A DNA stretch of 58,028 nucleotides, from the NCBI RefSeq assembly GCF_030691135.1, contig NZ_JAUYFA010000103.1, forward strand, positions 1 to 58,028, written 5' to 3'. Below are positions 17,554 to 25,784 of the stretch, piece after piece. Source of the DNA: Phreatobacter sp. Its GTDB lineage: Bacteria; Pseudomonadota; Alphaproteobacteria; Rhizobiales; Phreatobacteraceae. The position numbers were made by a program, and so were the translations under genes. Below the pieces are notes generated by a model. That model did no database searches. It was not told where the DNA came from and worked only from the letters and a program-made list of their open reading frames with translations. How positions within the stretch are numbered: position 1 is the stretch's first letter; each line of letters begins with the position of its first letter.

Positions 17554-19233
17554 TCACTTTGTTCTGCTGTTCGGCAGCCTCGGTTTGCCTTTGACCATCC
17601 TGGTCGCGCTGCGGCGTTTCCTGCCTGGTGGAGATTCAGTTGCCTGTTCGGCCGTAGGGTGCGGCGTTTCCATTATGCCTTCAAGCATCGAGCCCGGTAA
17701 CATCACCTTCTTGTCTGCGAACTTGGCAATCAGTTCTTTTAAGTGGTTAACCTCATCAGCAACGTACGAGTCGCCGTACACTTCTAGGCAAGGCAGCGGG
17801 ATCTTCGCCTGCCATTCCATAGCAACACCGGTTGTATCTTTTCGGCGATTTTTCTCAAAAAGGTCGCGGTACCTAAATGGCGCGATGCCAATGAACGGCT
17901 CAAACGACACTTTCCCCTTCTGCGGAGTGTCTTGGCGAGTAAGAACAATGTCGTCCCGATAAAGCTCGTGAGCGTAGCTTTTAGGGTATGGTTCAATATA
18001 GACAACCCGATCTATTCCGGACGAGATTATATGTTTTGCACACAAATGACACGGAAACGTCGTGCAGAACAATGTCGTTCCGTCAAGCGACACTCCTTTG
18101 CGGGCCGCATCTGTAATGGCGTTCATTTCCGCATGTATGATACGCCCATACTCAATAATATCCATCATCAGTAGTTTTCGGTTTAGATCCACCCCCTTTT
18201 CATGTTCCACTTTTGCAATAAATTCTCGGGACCCTAATTTCGCATATTCTTTTGGAAGCAAGTCCGCCTCACACAGCTTCCTAATAATATCCCCAAAAAT
18301 ACGGTGTTTGAACTCGTCGTTTGTATCGGCTCCTGTAACGAATTCGCGCGCGTCACCTTGATCTCCCTCCCAATACGTGCCCCCGAAGGGGCTCGGGACC
18401 TCATTGCAACCTAACACCCGAATTTCGCCCGACTTAGAGAAGACTGCCGCGCCGACCTGACGCGATAAATCAACAGAGCGCAAAGATGCCGACTTTGCGA
18501 TGTACATCCCATACTCTTCGCGAGTTGGAGAATGAAAATTGTGGCCAAAGACAAGACGCAGGAAGCGTTCCGTTGTCTTGCTAATTGTCTCGTTTGACGT
18601 TGCGTCAATGAATACGTCGGCAAGCGGAAACACATCCACAACCCGCTGCCCGTGCAAGAGCGCCGTTTCACTCTCGTCACGATTAACAAGTTCCAACGCG
18701 CTAGGTGCAAAGTCTATTGCTCGGGTTTTTGTGCGATCATGGTCCCGCATTTTCCTCGCGAGGCGTGAGCGCCGCTGCTCAGGATCGGCCCACACCGACA
18801 CCTGAAAGACCTGCTTGCCGTACAGTTGGCGATAGAATCGGATTTCTTCCGGACGCTTCAGCTGTCGGATAATATATGCAATGCCAGGACGATCGCCTTC
18901 GGCGCGCCCGTCTCTCTGTTCCGCGAGTTTTGCGCGCTCAGCGCGAATCTGAAATAGAGATAGGATTGCCATGAGGCGGTCGTCATCGAGGCTTTTGCGA
19001 AGTTCGTTTGCGCCCGATATGAGGCGATCGTAACGCTCAGCGAGCGTATCAAATGGCCCTCCGAGGCTTTCTTTTATGAGGGGAAGAAGTTCGGTGATGT
19101 GGATGTGCACTGCCTTATAATTGTATTGCTGTAACTGAGTTTCAAATCGCTGATTTATTGCATCAAGATCTACGCCGACTGGCCCTGCCAGACAAAAAAA
19201 TAGCTCTGGCCTAGTGATCTTATTTTGTGCCAT
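17554..19233 (-). CDS. Anti-phage dCTP deaminase (AvcD/DCD family)
   Basis: 559 residues. The N-terminal part (~10-230) resembles a P-loop kinase-like domain whose nucleotide loop is degenerate: CLAGPVGVDLD, with no Walker Lys-Ser/Thr. The C-terminal part (~240-430) is a zinc-dependent deoxycytidylate deaminase domain: HAEMNA with His367 and catalytic Glu369, and PCHLC with Cys395 and Cys398. This architecture is that of AvcD-type defence deaminases, which deplete dCTP/dCMP during phage infection and are held inactive by an upstream small RNA (AvcI) in the described systems. The gene is clearly AT-richer than its neighbours (60-bp samples at 18001 and 18241 are 42-43% GC against 73% at 16561), indicating horizontal transfer. 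Confidence 0.88.
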   Translation of the reverse strand: MAQNKITRPELFFCLAGPVGVDLDAINQRFETQLQQYNYKAVHIHITELLPLIKESLGGPFDTLAERYDRLISGANELRKSLDDDRLMAILSLFQIRAERAKLAEQRDGRAEGDRPGIAYIIRQLKRPEEIRFYRQLYGKQVFQVSVWADPEQRRSRLARKMRDHDRTKTRAIDFAPSALELVNRDESETALLHGQRVVDVFPLADVFIDATSNETISKTTERFLRLVFGHNFHSPTREEYGMYIAKSASLRSVDLSRQVGAAVFSKSGEIRVLGCNEVPSPFGGTYWEGDQGDAREFVTGADTNDEFKHRIFGDIIRKLCEADLLPKEYAKLGSREFIAKVEHEKGVDLNRKLLMMDIIEYGRIIHAEMNAITDAARKGVSLDGTTLFCTTFPCHLCAKHIISSGIDRVVYIEPYPKSYAHELYRDDIVLTRQDTPQKGKVSFEPFIGIAPFRYRDLFEKNRRKDTTGVAMEWQAKIPLPCLEVYGDSYVADEVNHLKELIAKFADKKVMLPGSMLEGIMETPHPTAEQATESPPGRKRRSATRMVKGKPRLPNSRTK

Positions 19234-19346
19234 TGGTCTATCCAGCTTTTATTTTCTTGAGGGTGACACTTTTTGGGTGACTTGGCGTTAACTAATTGCT
19301 AGCGTGAATCGCTGAGAATATGCAGGAAATTACGGGAGAAACTGCC

Positions 19347-19541
19347 ATGCCACAGCCAAATAGGGGTTGGCTCGCAATGCAAATGTCCCAAGTGCTTCAC
19401 TCACAAGCTAACGACCATTCTGTAGTAGGCAAACACATTAATAGCGCCGCAGTCAAAATTTACGTAGACACTGTCACTCGCCGTTTTACCCATACTGTTG
19501 ATAGGCCAGAGTCCTGTACCGGAAAAGCCAACCGCTCGTGA
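19347..19541 (+). CDS. Small hypothetical ORF divergent from the dCTP deaminase
   Basis: A 64-codon ORF starting MPQPNRGWLAMQMSQVLH. GGGAGA (19334-19339) is placed eight bases before the ATG at 19347; a longer form from 19320 lacks a comparable site. The product is polar, has no transmembrane segment or signal peptide, and matches no family I recognise. It lies 113 bp from the deaminase start in the opposite direction, so the two could share a regulatory region. It could be a genuine small partner gene, part of a non-coding regulatory RNA, or chance. Composition alone does not decide. Confidence 0.35.
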   Translation: MPQPNRGWLAMQMSQVLHSQANDHSVVGKHINSAAVKIYVDTVTRRFTHTVDRPESCTGKANRS

Positions 19542-20019
19542 AGGAACTGAGTGCGTTCCGAAACTCGCGCTTTGTCCTCAGCTCTGAAAACATGATGTTT
19601 GGTCGCCCGTCTCCTTAGGTTCCTATGGTTGTTTTTATCGGCCGTTGGAAGAACAGCGCCAAACTTCTCAGATGGGCGTCTTAACCAAAATTGCCGTCCT
19701 GTCCGCAACGACAGCATCGAATCCGCCGTTCGCGACTCGCTACGGTTTTCTTTGTAGAACTGAATTACACAAACAAGGTGGCCGGCCGGGCCAACGGCAA
19801 AGCGGAGAGGCCATCCGCGCCGAACCCGACCGGCCTGCCCCACGGTCCCAGGAGATGCGGCGGACCTGAGTGCACGCAGGGTGTCGATCAGACCGACGCA
19901 GATGTCCCGTAAAGGAGATCACGGCCTGATCTGGCGAGACCCTAGAGACCGGGCGGGAAAGCGACAATATCCGCAGACCGAATATGTCGATATACCGTTC
20001 CTTAACCTCAACAAACGCG

Positions 20020-20038
20020 GTTTACCGGCAAGGTAAAC
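20020..20038 (-). terminator. Hairpin downstream of pleD
   Basis: A perfect 7-bp inverted repeat GTTTACC-GGCAA-GGTAAAC lies 11 bp past the pleD stop. Read on the minus strand it is followed by CGCGTTTGTT, a weakly T-rich tail. It is a plausible pleD terminator. Confidence 0.4.
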
Positions 20039-20048
20039 GTGTGTCCGC

Positions 20049-21422
20049 TCAGGCGGCGTCGAGCACGACCCGGTTGCGGCCGTCGCGCTTGGCGCGATAG
20101 AGCGCCTGGTCGGCGCGCTTCAGGATGACGTCTGCATCGGCGTCGCTGCCCTGGCGCTGGGCCATGCCGATGGAGACGGTGACGTCGATGGCGCGGGCGC
20201 CCTTGTGCACGGCGAAGGGATCGCTCGCGACGCGGCTGCGGATCCGTTCGGCGACGATGGAGGCGACGCCGGCATCGGTGTCCGGCATGATGACGACGAA
20301 CTCCTCGCCGCCGAGGCGGCAGACGAGGTCGATGCCGCGCACGCTCTTGCGCAGCCGCTGGGCGAATTCACGCAGCACGTCGTCGCCGGCATCGTGGCCA
20401 TAGGTGTCGTTGACGGCCTTGAAGTAGTCGATGTCGAGCACGAGGACCGACAGCGGCTTGCCGCGCATGGAGGCCTGTTCGACGAGGGTGCCGAGGTGGC
20501 TTTCCATGTAGCGGCGGTTGTGCAGGCCGGTGAGCCCGTCGGTGATGGCCATTTCCATCGATTGCTGCACATTATCCCTGAGGCGGGCGGTGTAGCGCTT
20601 CTTGCGCACCTGGGTGCGCACGCGTGCCGCCATCTCGTTCCGATCGATGGGGCGCATCAGATAGTCGTTGGCACCGATGTCGAGGCTGCGCAGCAGCCGG
20701 GCGTCGTCCTCCGGCTCCGCCACGACCAGGATGGGCAGGCCACGGGTACGGTCGAGCGTGCGGAGCTGGGAACACAGACGCAGCGGGTCGAAATCGGCGA
20801 GGCTGAGGGAGACCATGACGAGGTCGTAGTCGTTCTCGGCCGCCTTGAAGAGGGCCTCCTGGGGGCGCGTCTCGACCTCGACATGGTGCTGGTTGCGCAG
20901 CGCCTGGACGATCCGCTCATGCGACGAGGCGCGATCGTCGACGACGAGGATGCGGCCGTTCAGGCCGGTTTCGGCGGCCGCCTCCGACAGGGCGTCGCGC
21001 ATGCCGATCTCGCGCGAGGTGACGGCGCGCATGCGCAGCTCGTCCTGCATCATCTTCAGCCGGACGAGGGAACGCACGCGCGTCACCAGGGCGAAATCGT
21101 TGACCGGCTTGGTCAGGAAGTCGTCGGCTCCCGCCTCCAGGCCCCTCACCCGATCGGCCGGCTGGTCCAGCGCCGTGACCATGATGACGGGGATGTGGTG
21201 GGTCGCCGGATTGGCCTTGAGCCGCCGGCAGGTCTCGAAACCGTCCATGCCCGGCATCATCACGTCGAGGAGGACGATGTCGCACTGGGCACGCTCGCAG
21301 ATGGACAGCGCCTCCATGCCCGAACTCGCCGTGACCACGTCGAAATATTCCGCCGACAGCCGCGCTTCCAGCAGCTTCACATTGGCGAGGATGTCATCGA
21401 CGACGAGAACACGGGCGGTCAT
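20049..21422 (-). CDS. pleD: PleD response regulator / diguanylate cyclase
   Basis: 457 residues arranged REC-REC-GGDEF. REC1 has the acidic pocket VVDD and phospho-acceptor Asp53 (LLDVMMPGMDG). REC2 (~157-280) is degenerate: the acceptor position falls on Ser205 in LVMVSLS, so it acts as a dimerisation adaptor, as in Caulobacter PleD. The cyclase domain has GGEEF at 371-375 and the product-inhibition I-site R362-G-I-D365. It makes c-di-GMP from GTP and controls the swarmer-to-stalked transition in relatives. It lies directly downstream of divK on the same strand, the conserved arrangement. Confidence 0.95.
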   Translation of the reverse strand: MTARVLVVDDILANVKLLEARLSAEYFDVVTASSGMEALSICERAQCDIVLLDVMMPGMDGFETCRRLKANPATHHIPVIMVTALDQPADRVRGLEAGADDFLTKPVNDFALVTRVRSLVRLKMMQDELRMRAVTSREIGMRDALSEAAAETGLNGRILVVDDRASSHERIVQALRNQHHVEVETRPQEALFKAAENDYDLVMVSLSLADFDPLRLCSQLRTLDRTRGLPILVVAEPEDDARLLRSLDIGANDYLMRPIDRNEMAARVRTQVRKKRYTARLRDNVQQSMEMAITDGLTGLHNRRYMESHLGTLVEQASMRGKPLSVLVLDIDYFKAVNDTYGHDAGDDVLREFAQRLRKSVRGIDLVCRLGGEEFVVIMPDTDAGVASIVAERIRSRVASDPFAVHKGARAIDVTVSIGMAQRQGSDADADVILKRADQALYRAKRDGRNRVVLDAA

Positions 21423-21438
21423 GGCTGGTCGTTGCTCC

Positions 21439-21810
21439 TCAGGCCGTGCCGAGAAAGTGCCGGACGGTCTCGATGAACTTGGTGACGGAGATGGGCTTGG
21501 ACAGATAGGCCTCGCAGCCGCCCGCTCTGATTCGTTCCTCGTCGCCCTTCATCGCGAAAGCGGTGACGGCGATGATGGGAATATGCCGGATCGTCTCGTC
21601 CTCCTTGATCCAGCGCGTCACGTCGAGGCCTGAGACCTCGGGCAACTGGATATCCATGAGGATGAGGTCGGGTCGGTGCTCGCGGACCAGCGACAGCGCC
21701 TCGGTGCCGTTGCGCGTCTGGATCGTCCGATAGCCGTTGGCTTCCAATAGATCGTGGAAGAGCTTCATGTTGAGCTCGTTGTCTTCCACGATCATGACGG
21801 TTTTCGACAT
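21439..21810 (-). CDS. divK: Single-domain response regulator DivK
   Basis: A 123-residue stand-alone receiver domain with acidic pocket VEDNELN, phospho-acceptor Asp53 ([13 protein letters not shown]), Thr/Ala switch AVTAFAM and the Lys in YLSKPIS. In alphaproteobacteria DivK is controlled by PleC/DivJ, feeds DivL-CckA-CtrA and also influences PleD. The start at 21810 ([12 protein letters not shown]) fits family N termini; an in-frame ATG twelve bases upstream is an alternative. The stop is 16 bp before pleD, so they are probably co-transcribed. Confidence 0.95.
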   Translation of the reverse strand: MSKTVMIVEDNELNMKLFHDLLEANGYRTIQTRNGTEALSLVREHRPDLILMDIQLPEVSGLDVTRWIKEDETIRHIPIIAVTAFAMKGDEERIRAGGCEAYLSKPISVTKFIETVRHFLGTA

Positions 21811-21903
21811 CACCACTCGCATGTCCCGGATGGCCGCGGATGGTTGCCGGACCTTGACGGATCGCGCAGAAGGTAACGGCAAATCCTTTCAAAAGGACGA
21901 ACC

Positions 21904-22206
21904 ATGATGTTGCGCCGGAGTGAACAAAACCGGGCCGGAGCGGAGCAGATGGCCGGCGAGGCCCTGGCCTTCCTCGCCGGCGACGACGATCGCCTGCAGC
22001 GCTTCGCCGCGCTGGCCGGAATCGACCTCGGACATATCAGGGACATCGCCGGACAGCCGGAATTCCTTACCGCGGTGATGGACCACCTGATGGGCGACGA
22101 GCCGCTGCTCGTCGCCTTCGCCGCCCATGCCGGGGTCAAGCCGGAGGCGGTGGTGCGCGCCGCTCATGTGCTGGGTGCCGGTCCCTGGGAGCGGGATTTC
22201 GCCTGA
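21904..22206 (+). CDS. DUF3572 family protein
   Basis: 100 residues, mostly helical and acidic, with the signature [29 protein letters not shown] and a C-terminal [20 protein letters not shown]. This family of unknown function regularly sits between divK (divergent) and dinB in Rhizobiales, as here. AAGGACGA lies just upstream of a double ATG at 21904 and 21907. It is cytoplasmic, with no signal or membrane segment. It is followed 49 bp later by dinB and may share its transcript. Confidence 0.8.
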   Translation: MMLRRSEQNRAGAEQMAGEALAFLAGDDDRLQRFAALAGIDLGHIRDIAGQPEFLTAVMDHLMGDEPLLVAFAAHAGVKPEAVVRAAHVLGAGPWERDFA

Positions 22207-22255
22207 TGCCAAAAGCCCTCTTGATGAGGCACCCCATCGCGTCCACGGTCGGTTC

Positions 22256-23518
22256 ATGGCCGCCCTCGCCTTCTGCCGCGACTGTTTGACCGAAGCCGCG
22301 CCGGGCGCCCTGCGCTGCCAGGCCTGCGGATCGCCGCGGATCGCCCGGCATGCCGAACTCGCCGACCTCTCCATCGCCCATGTCGATTGCGACGCCTTTT
22401 TCGCGGCGGTGGAGAAGCGCGACGATCCGAGCCTCGTCGACCGGGCGGTGATCATCGGCGGCGGCCGGCGCGGCGTCGTCTCGACCTGCTGCTACGTGGC
22501 GCGCATCCACGGCGTGCGTTCCGCCATGCCGATGTTCAAGGCGCTGCAGCTCTGTCCCGACGCCGTGGTGATCAAGCCGAACATGGAGAAATATGCCGGC
22601 GTCGGGCGTCAGGTGCGCCAGGCGATGCTGGCGCTGACCCCGCTGGTCGAACCGCTGTCGATCGACGAGGCCTTTCTCGATCTGACCGGCACCGAGCGGC
22701 TGCATGGTGCCGCTCCCGCCGAGGTGCTGGCCCGCTTCGCCAGGGGCGTCGAGCGCGACATTGGGATCACGGTCTCGGTCGGGCTGTCCTACAACAAGTT
22801 CCTCGCCAAGATCGCCTCCGACATGGACAAGCCGCGCGGCTTCGCCGTCATCGGACGTGCCGAGGCGCTGGACTTTCTCGGATCGAAGCCCGTCTCGCTG
22901 ATCTGGGGTGTCGGCCGCGCCACGCAGGAGGCGCTGGAGCGTGAGGGGTTCAGGCTGATCGCCGATCTCCGGCGGCTCGACGAGGGCGACCTCATGCGCC
23001 GCTTCGGCGCCATGGGGCTGAGGCTGTCGCGGCTGAGCCGGGGCATCGACGAGCGGCGTGTCTCGCCGGATGAGGAAACCAAGTCGATTTCGGCCGAGAC
23101 GACCTTCGACACCGACATTCGCGACGCGCGCACCCTCGAGAAGAAGCTGTTCCTGCTCTGCGAGAAGGTCTCGGCGCGGGCCAAGGCTCTTGGATTCGCC
23201 GGAACGACGGTGACGCTGAAGCTAAAGACTGCCGACTTCAGGATCCGCACGCGCTCGCGCGCCCTGCCCTCGCCGACGCTGCTCGCCACCCGTCTGTTCG
23301 AGACCGGCCGCGACATGCTGATGAAGGAGGCGGATGGGACCGCCTTTCGGCTGATCGGCATCGGCATGTCCGAACTCACCGATCCCGGACGTGCCGATCC
23401 GGCCGACCTCGTCGATCCCTCCATCGCGCGCAGCGTCAAGGTCGAGGGCGCGGTCGACGCGCTGAGGACCCGTTTCGGCAAGGCGGCCGTCGTCAAGGGC
23501 ATCACCTTCGACGATTGA
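22256..23518 (+). CDS. dinB: DNA polymerase IV (Y-family translesion polymerase)
   Basis: 420 residues. Catalytic motifs are [19 protein letters not shown] and [13 protein letters not shown], with the acidic metal ligands of Y-family polymerases. A helix-hairpin-helix thumb region ([19 protein letters not shown]) and little-finger domain follow. The extra N-terminal zinc-finger-like module has cysteines 7, 10, 21 and 24 (FCRDC...CQAC) and is common in Rhizobiales DinB. It performs error-prone bypass of DNA lesions. No LexA box was found directly upstream. The ATG at 22256 includes the zinc-finger module. Confidence 0.94.
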   Translation: MAALAFCRDCLTEAAPGALRCQACGSPRIARHAELADLSIAHVDCDAFFAAVEKRDDPSLVDRAVIIGGGRRGVVSTCCYVARIHGVRSAMPMFKALQLCPDAVVIKPNMEKYAGVGRQVRQAMLALTPLVEPLSIDEAFLDLTGTERLHGAAPAEVLARFARGVERDIGITVSVGLSYNKFLAKIASDMDKPRGFAVIGRAEALDFLGSKPVSLIWGVGRATQEALEREGFRLIADLRRLDEGDLMRRFGAMGLRLSRLSRGIDERRVSPDEETKSISAETTFDTDIRDARTLEKKLFLLCEKVSARAKALGFAGTTVTLKLKTADFRIRTRSRALPSPTLLATRLFETGRDMLMKEADGTAFRLIGIGMSELTDPGRADPADLVDPSIARSVKVEGAVDALRTRFGKAAVVKGITFDD

Positions 23519-23532
23519 GGCCGACTACACGT

Positions 23533-24378
23533 TCAGGGGCGCGCGCAGGCGGCTTCCGGCTGCCACTCGAGGCTCGCGAGGTCGCCGCGCAGGGAAAATT
23601 CGCCGTAATGGATGGCGAGCTGGCGCGCCACGCCGTTCTCATAGAGCTCGAAGGCGATGGAATAGACCGGGTTGACGCTGTCGCGGCCTTCCTCGAAATA
23701 GCTGATCGTCACCGGCCAGCGGGCGAGAGCCGCCAGTTTGGTATCGCGGGCGGCGGCCTCGACCTCGCCAGCGCCCGGTGCGATCCGCCGGCCGATGATC
23801 GCCGTCGCATTGTAGAGCTTCTCGCCGGTCTCGGCGCCGTCATAGACCTTCGCCTCAAGAATGGTGCGGCCCTCGCGCGCCGCCTCGACCAGGCGGATGA
23901 GATGTTCGGTCGGAAAGATCGCGGCGCGGTCGATCTGCTTGTTCAGGGGGCGGGGCCGCCGGACGACGACGCTCACCGCGTCCGGCCCGCGCGTCGCTGT
24001 GCCGTCCGTCTCGACCTTGGCGGCGCCGTTCTGGCTCGACTGGGAGGTGAAGCGGAACCCGCTGCCGTCGCCTTCCTCGAAATGCGCGGTGCGGACGTCC
24101 ATGACGACCCGATCACCGTTCATGCTCAGTTCGACCACCTGGCGGAAGGACGTCGTGAAGCCCTCGCAGCGGTTGCCGCCGGTCTCGAACAGGATGCGGC
24201 CGCGGGCCTGGTCGAGGCCACGGGCGGGCCGCCGCGGGTCGAGGCTGAGGTCGTAGACCGCCCGGTGTGGCGAGAGGGCCGCGGGGGCGGCCGTCTGGCC
24301 CGGCGCAGAGGCACCGCCTGACCCGGCAAGGACCAGGCCGGCGACGGCGGCGGCGAGCGCGGTGCGAATGACGGTCAT
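23533..24378 (-). CDS. EipB-family cell-envelope integrity protein (DUF1849)
   Basis: 281 residues: a signal peptide (~1-32), then a beta-rich domain beginning LSPHRAVYDLSLDPRRP and containing GRILFETGGNRCEGFTTSFRQVVELSM, the pattern of EipB. EipB is a periplasmic spiral beta-barrel-like protein that supports outer-membrane integrity in Brucella and is conserved in alphaproteobacteria. Two cysteines (in NRCEG and near the C terminus in AACARP) match those that form a disulfide in the family. CAAGGAG eight bases before the ATG at 24378 fixes the start. It is convergent with dinB. Confidence 0.82.
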   Translation of the reverse strand: MTVIRTALAAAVAGLVLAGSGGASAPGQTAAPAALSPHRAVYDLSLDPRRPARGLDQARGRILFETGGNRCEGFTTSFRQVVELSMNGDRVVMDVRTAHFEEGDGSGFRFTSQSSQNGAAKVETDGTATRGPDAVSVVVRRPRPLNKQIDRAAIFPTEHLIRLVEAAREGRTILEAKVYDGAETGEKLYNATAIIGRRIAPGAGEVEAAARDTKLAALARWPVTISYFEEGRDSVNPVYSIAFELYENGVARQLAIHYGEFSLRGDLASLEWQPEAACARP

Positions 24379-24560
24379 CGGGCGGAACTCCTTGCGGTGG
24401 TTTGCGGGATTCGACCGCGCCCCAGCCTTCGGCATCGCACCATAGAGAGGCCGCGGAAGGGCGACAACGCGGCATGGACGTGTCGCGCGCCCGTCCCTTG
24501 CTCCGACGGACGCATTGGGGCAGGTTCCGCCGCACCCACCCCATCCGCCCGAGGTTCAAG

Positions 24561-25019
24561 ATGTCCACCATTGCCGCCCGTCTCGCCGAACTCGGGATCG
24601 TCCTGCCGAACCCCGTCGCGCCGATCGCCAATTACGTGCCCTTCGTGCGGTCGGGTGCGATGCTCGTCGTCTCCGGCCAGATTTCGCTCGGCCCCGACGG
24701 GCTGATGGCCGGCAAGCTCGGGGGCGGCGTCTCCATCGAAGAGGGGCAGAAGGCGGCGCGGCAGTGCGCCCTCAACGTCATCGCCCAGATCCAGTCCGCG
24801 GTCGGCAATCTCGACAACGTCATCCGCATCGTCCGGCTCGGCGGCTTCATCAACTGCACGCCGGATTTCGTCGACGCGCCGAAGGTCATGAACGGCGCGT
24901 CCGACCTGATGGTCGAGGTGTTCGGCGACAAGGGACGCCACGCCCGTTCGACGATCGGCGTCGCGGCCCTGCCCGCCAATGCCGCAGTCGAGGTCGAGGC
25001 GATGGTCGAGATCGCCTGA
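24561..25019 (+). CDS. RidA-family protein (YjgF/YER057c/UK114)
   Basis: 152 residues with the RidA/YjgF fold signature: PVAPIANYVPFVRSGAMLVVSGQIS, a central RQCALNVIAQIQSAVGNLDNVIRIVRLGGFI, and C-terminal GDKGRHARSTIGVAALPANAAVEVEAMVEI with the arginine that in RidA binds the imine carboxylate. RidA enzymes hydrolyse reactive enamines/imines from PLP enzymes. This longer subgroup is often annotated only as RidA-like, so activity is inferred. The stop overlaps the start of the GDPD gene by one base, implying coupling. Confidence 0.88.
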   Translation: MSTIAARLAELGIVLPNPVAPIANYVPFVRSGAMLVVSGQISLGPDGLMAGKLGGGVSIEEGQKAARQCALNVIAQIQSAVGNLDNVIRIVRLGGFINCTPDFVDAPKVMNGASDLMVEVFGDKGRHARSTIGVAALPANAAVEVEAMVEIA

Positions 25020-25774
25020 TGGCGGGCCGCAGCGACATCGGCTGGCTGACCGCGCGGCCCATCGCCCATCGCGGGCTGCACGGTCTCGCACCCGGCGTCA
25101 TCGAGAACTGCCCGCGCGCCTTCGCGGCGGCGATCGCCGGTGCCTATGCGATCGAATGCGACGTGCAGCCGACGGCGGACGGCGATGCGATCGTCTTCCA
25201 CGACGCCACGCTCGACCGCCTGACGCAGGCGACGGGCCGGGTCGATGCACATGATGCTGCGGCGCTGAAGCGCCTCGCCTTCAAGACGACCGACGACCGG
25301 ATGATGACCCTCGCCGAGCTCTTCGCGCTGGTCGCCGGCCAGGTGCCGCTGGTGGTGGAGATCAAGTCGGATTTCGACGGCAAGCTCGCCCTCACCCGGC
25401 GGGTCGCAGGCCTAGCGGCAGCTTATGCCGGCCCGGTGGCACTGATGTCCTTCGATCCCGAGCCGATCGCCTGGCTGAAGGCCAACGCGCCCGATCTCGT
25501 CCGCGGGATCGTCGCGGAATCGCACTATGCCGGCGCCTACTGGGCGGGCCTGCCGCCGGCCGTGCGTGCCGAACTGGCGACTTTCGCGCATATGGAGCGG
25601 ACCGATCCCGATTTCCTCTCCTGGCGGGTTGCCGACCTTCCGAGCGTCGCCACCGAACGCTATCGCGGCTCGCTGAAGCGGCCCGTCATCTGCTGGACCG
25701 TCCGGACGGATGACGAGCGTTTGATCGCCGCCCGCCATGCGGATCAGGTGACCTTCGAGGGCTATCTCGCCTAA
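25019..25774 (+). CDS. Glycerophosphodiester phosphodiesterase family protein
   Basis: 251 residues of the GDPD TIM-barrel family. The catalytic pattern is visible: PIAHRGLHG with the His-Arg pair, ENCPRAFAAAI, AIECDVQPTADGDAIVFHD with Glu/Asp metal ligands and the second His, and VVEIKSDF. It hydrolyses glycerophosphodiesters to glycerol-3-phosphate and an alcohol. No signal peptide is present, so it should be cytoplasmic. It is translationally coupled (TGATG) to the upstream RidA-like gene and followed 10 bp later by the DUF482 gene, so the three probably form an operon. Confidence 0.9.
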   Translation: MAGRSDIGWLTARPIAHRGLHGLAPGVIENCPRAFAAAIAGAYAIECDVQPTADGDAIVFHDATLDRLTQATGRVDAHDAAALKRLAFKTTDDRMMTLAELFALVAGQVPLVVEIKSDFDGKLALTRRVAGLAAAYAGPVALMSFDPEPIAWLKANAPDLVRGIVAESHYAGAYWAGLPPAVRAELATFAHMERTDPDFLSWRVADLPSVATERYRGSLKRPVICWTVRTDDERLIAARHADQVTFEGYLA

Positions 25775-25784
25775 GCTCCCGTCC

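Larger units (their letters stand above)
19234..20048. other. Island upstream region: low-GC leader and gene-poor junction
   Basis: 815 bp between the deaminase start and the PleD stop. The left half (to ~19780) keeps the island's lower GC. It contains a spaced direct repeat GGGTGAC (19261-19267 and 19275-19281), a small ORF with a good ribosome-binding site (separate entry) and a GGAAC/GTTCC hairpin near 19542-19558. The right half returns to chromosomal composition. In characterised AvcD systems the regulatory RNA is encoded just upstream of the deaminase, so an equivalent would be expected here, but no such RNA can be delimited by eye. No transposase, integrase or tRNA was found at either edge. 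Confidence 0.5.

Noticed and set aside
19460-19843. A 127-codon minus-strand frame at the right edge of the defence island
   Set aside because: It overlaps the small plus-strand ORF, has no ribosome-binding site, spans the composition change and shows no recognisable segment; no transposase motif could be confirmed in it.
20049-21422. PleD second receiver lacking the phospho-acceptor Asp as a novelty
   Set aside because: A degenerate second receiver is the normal state of PleD and serves as a dimerisation adaptor.
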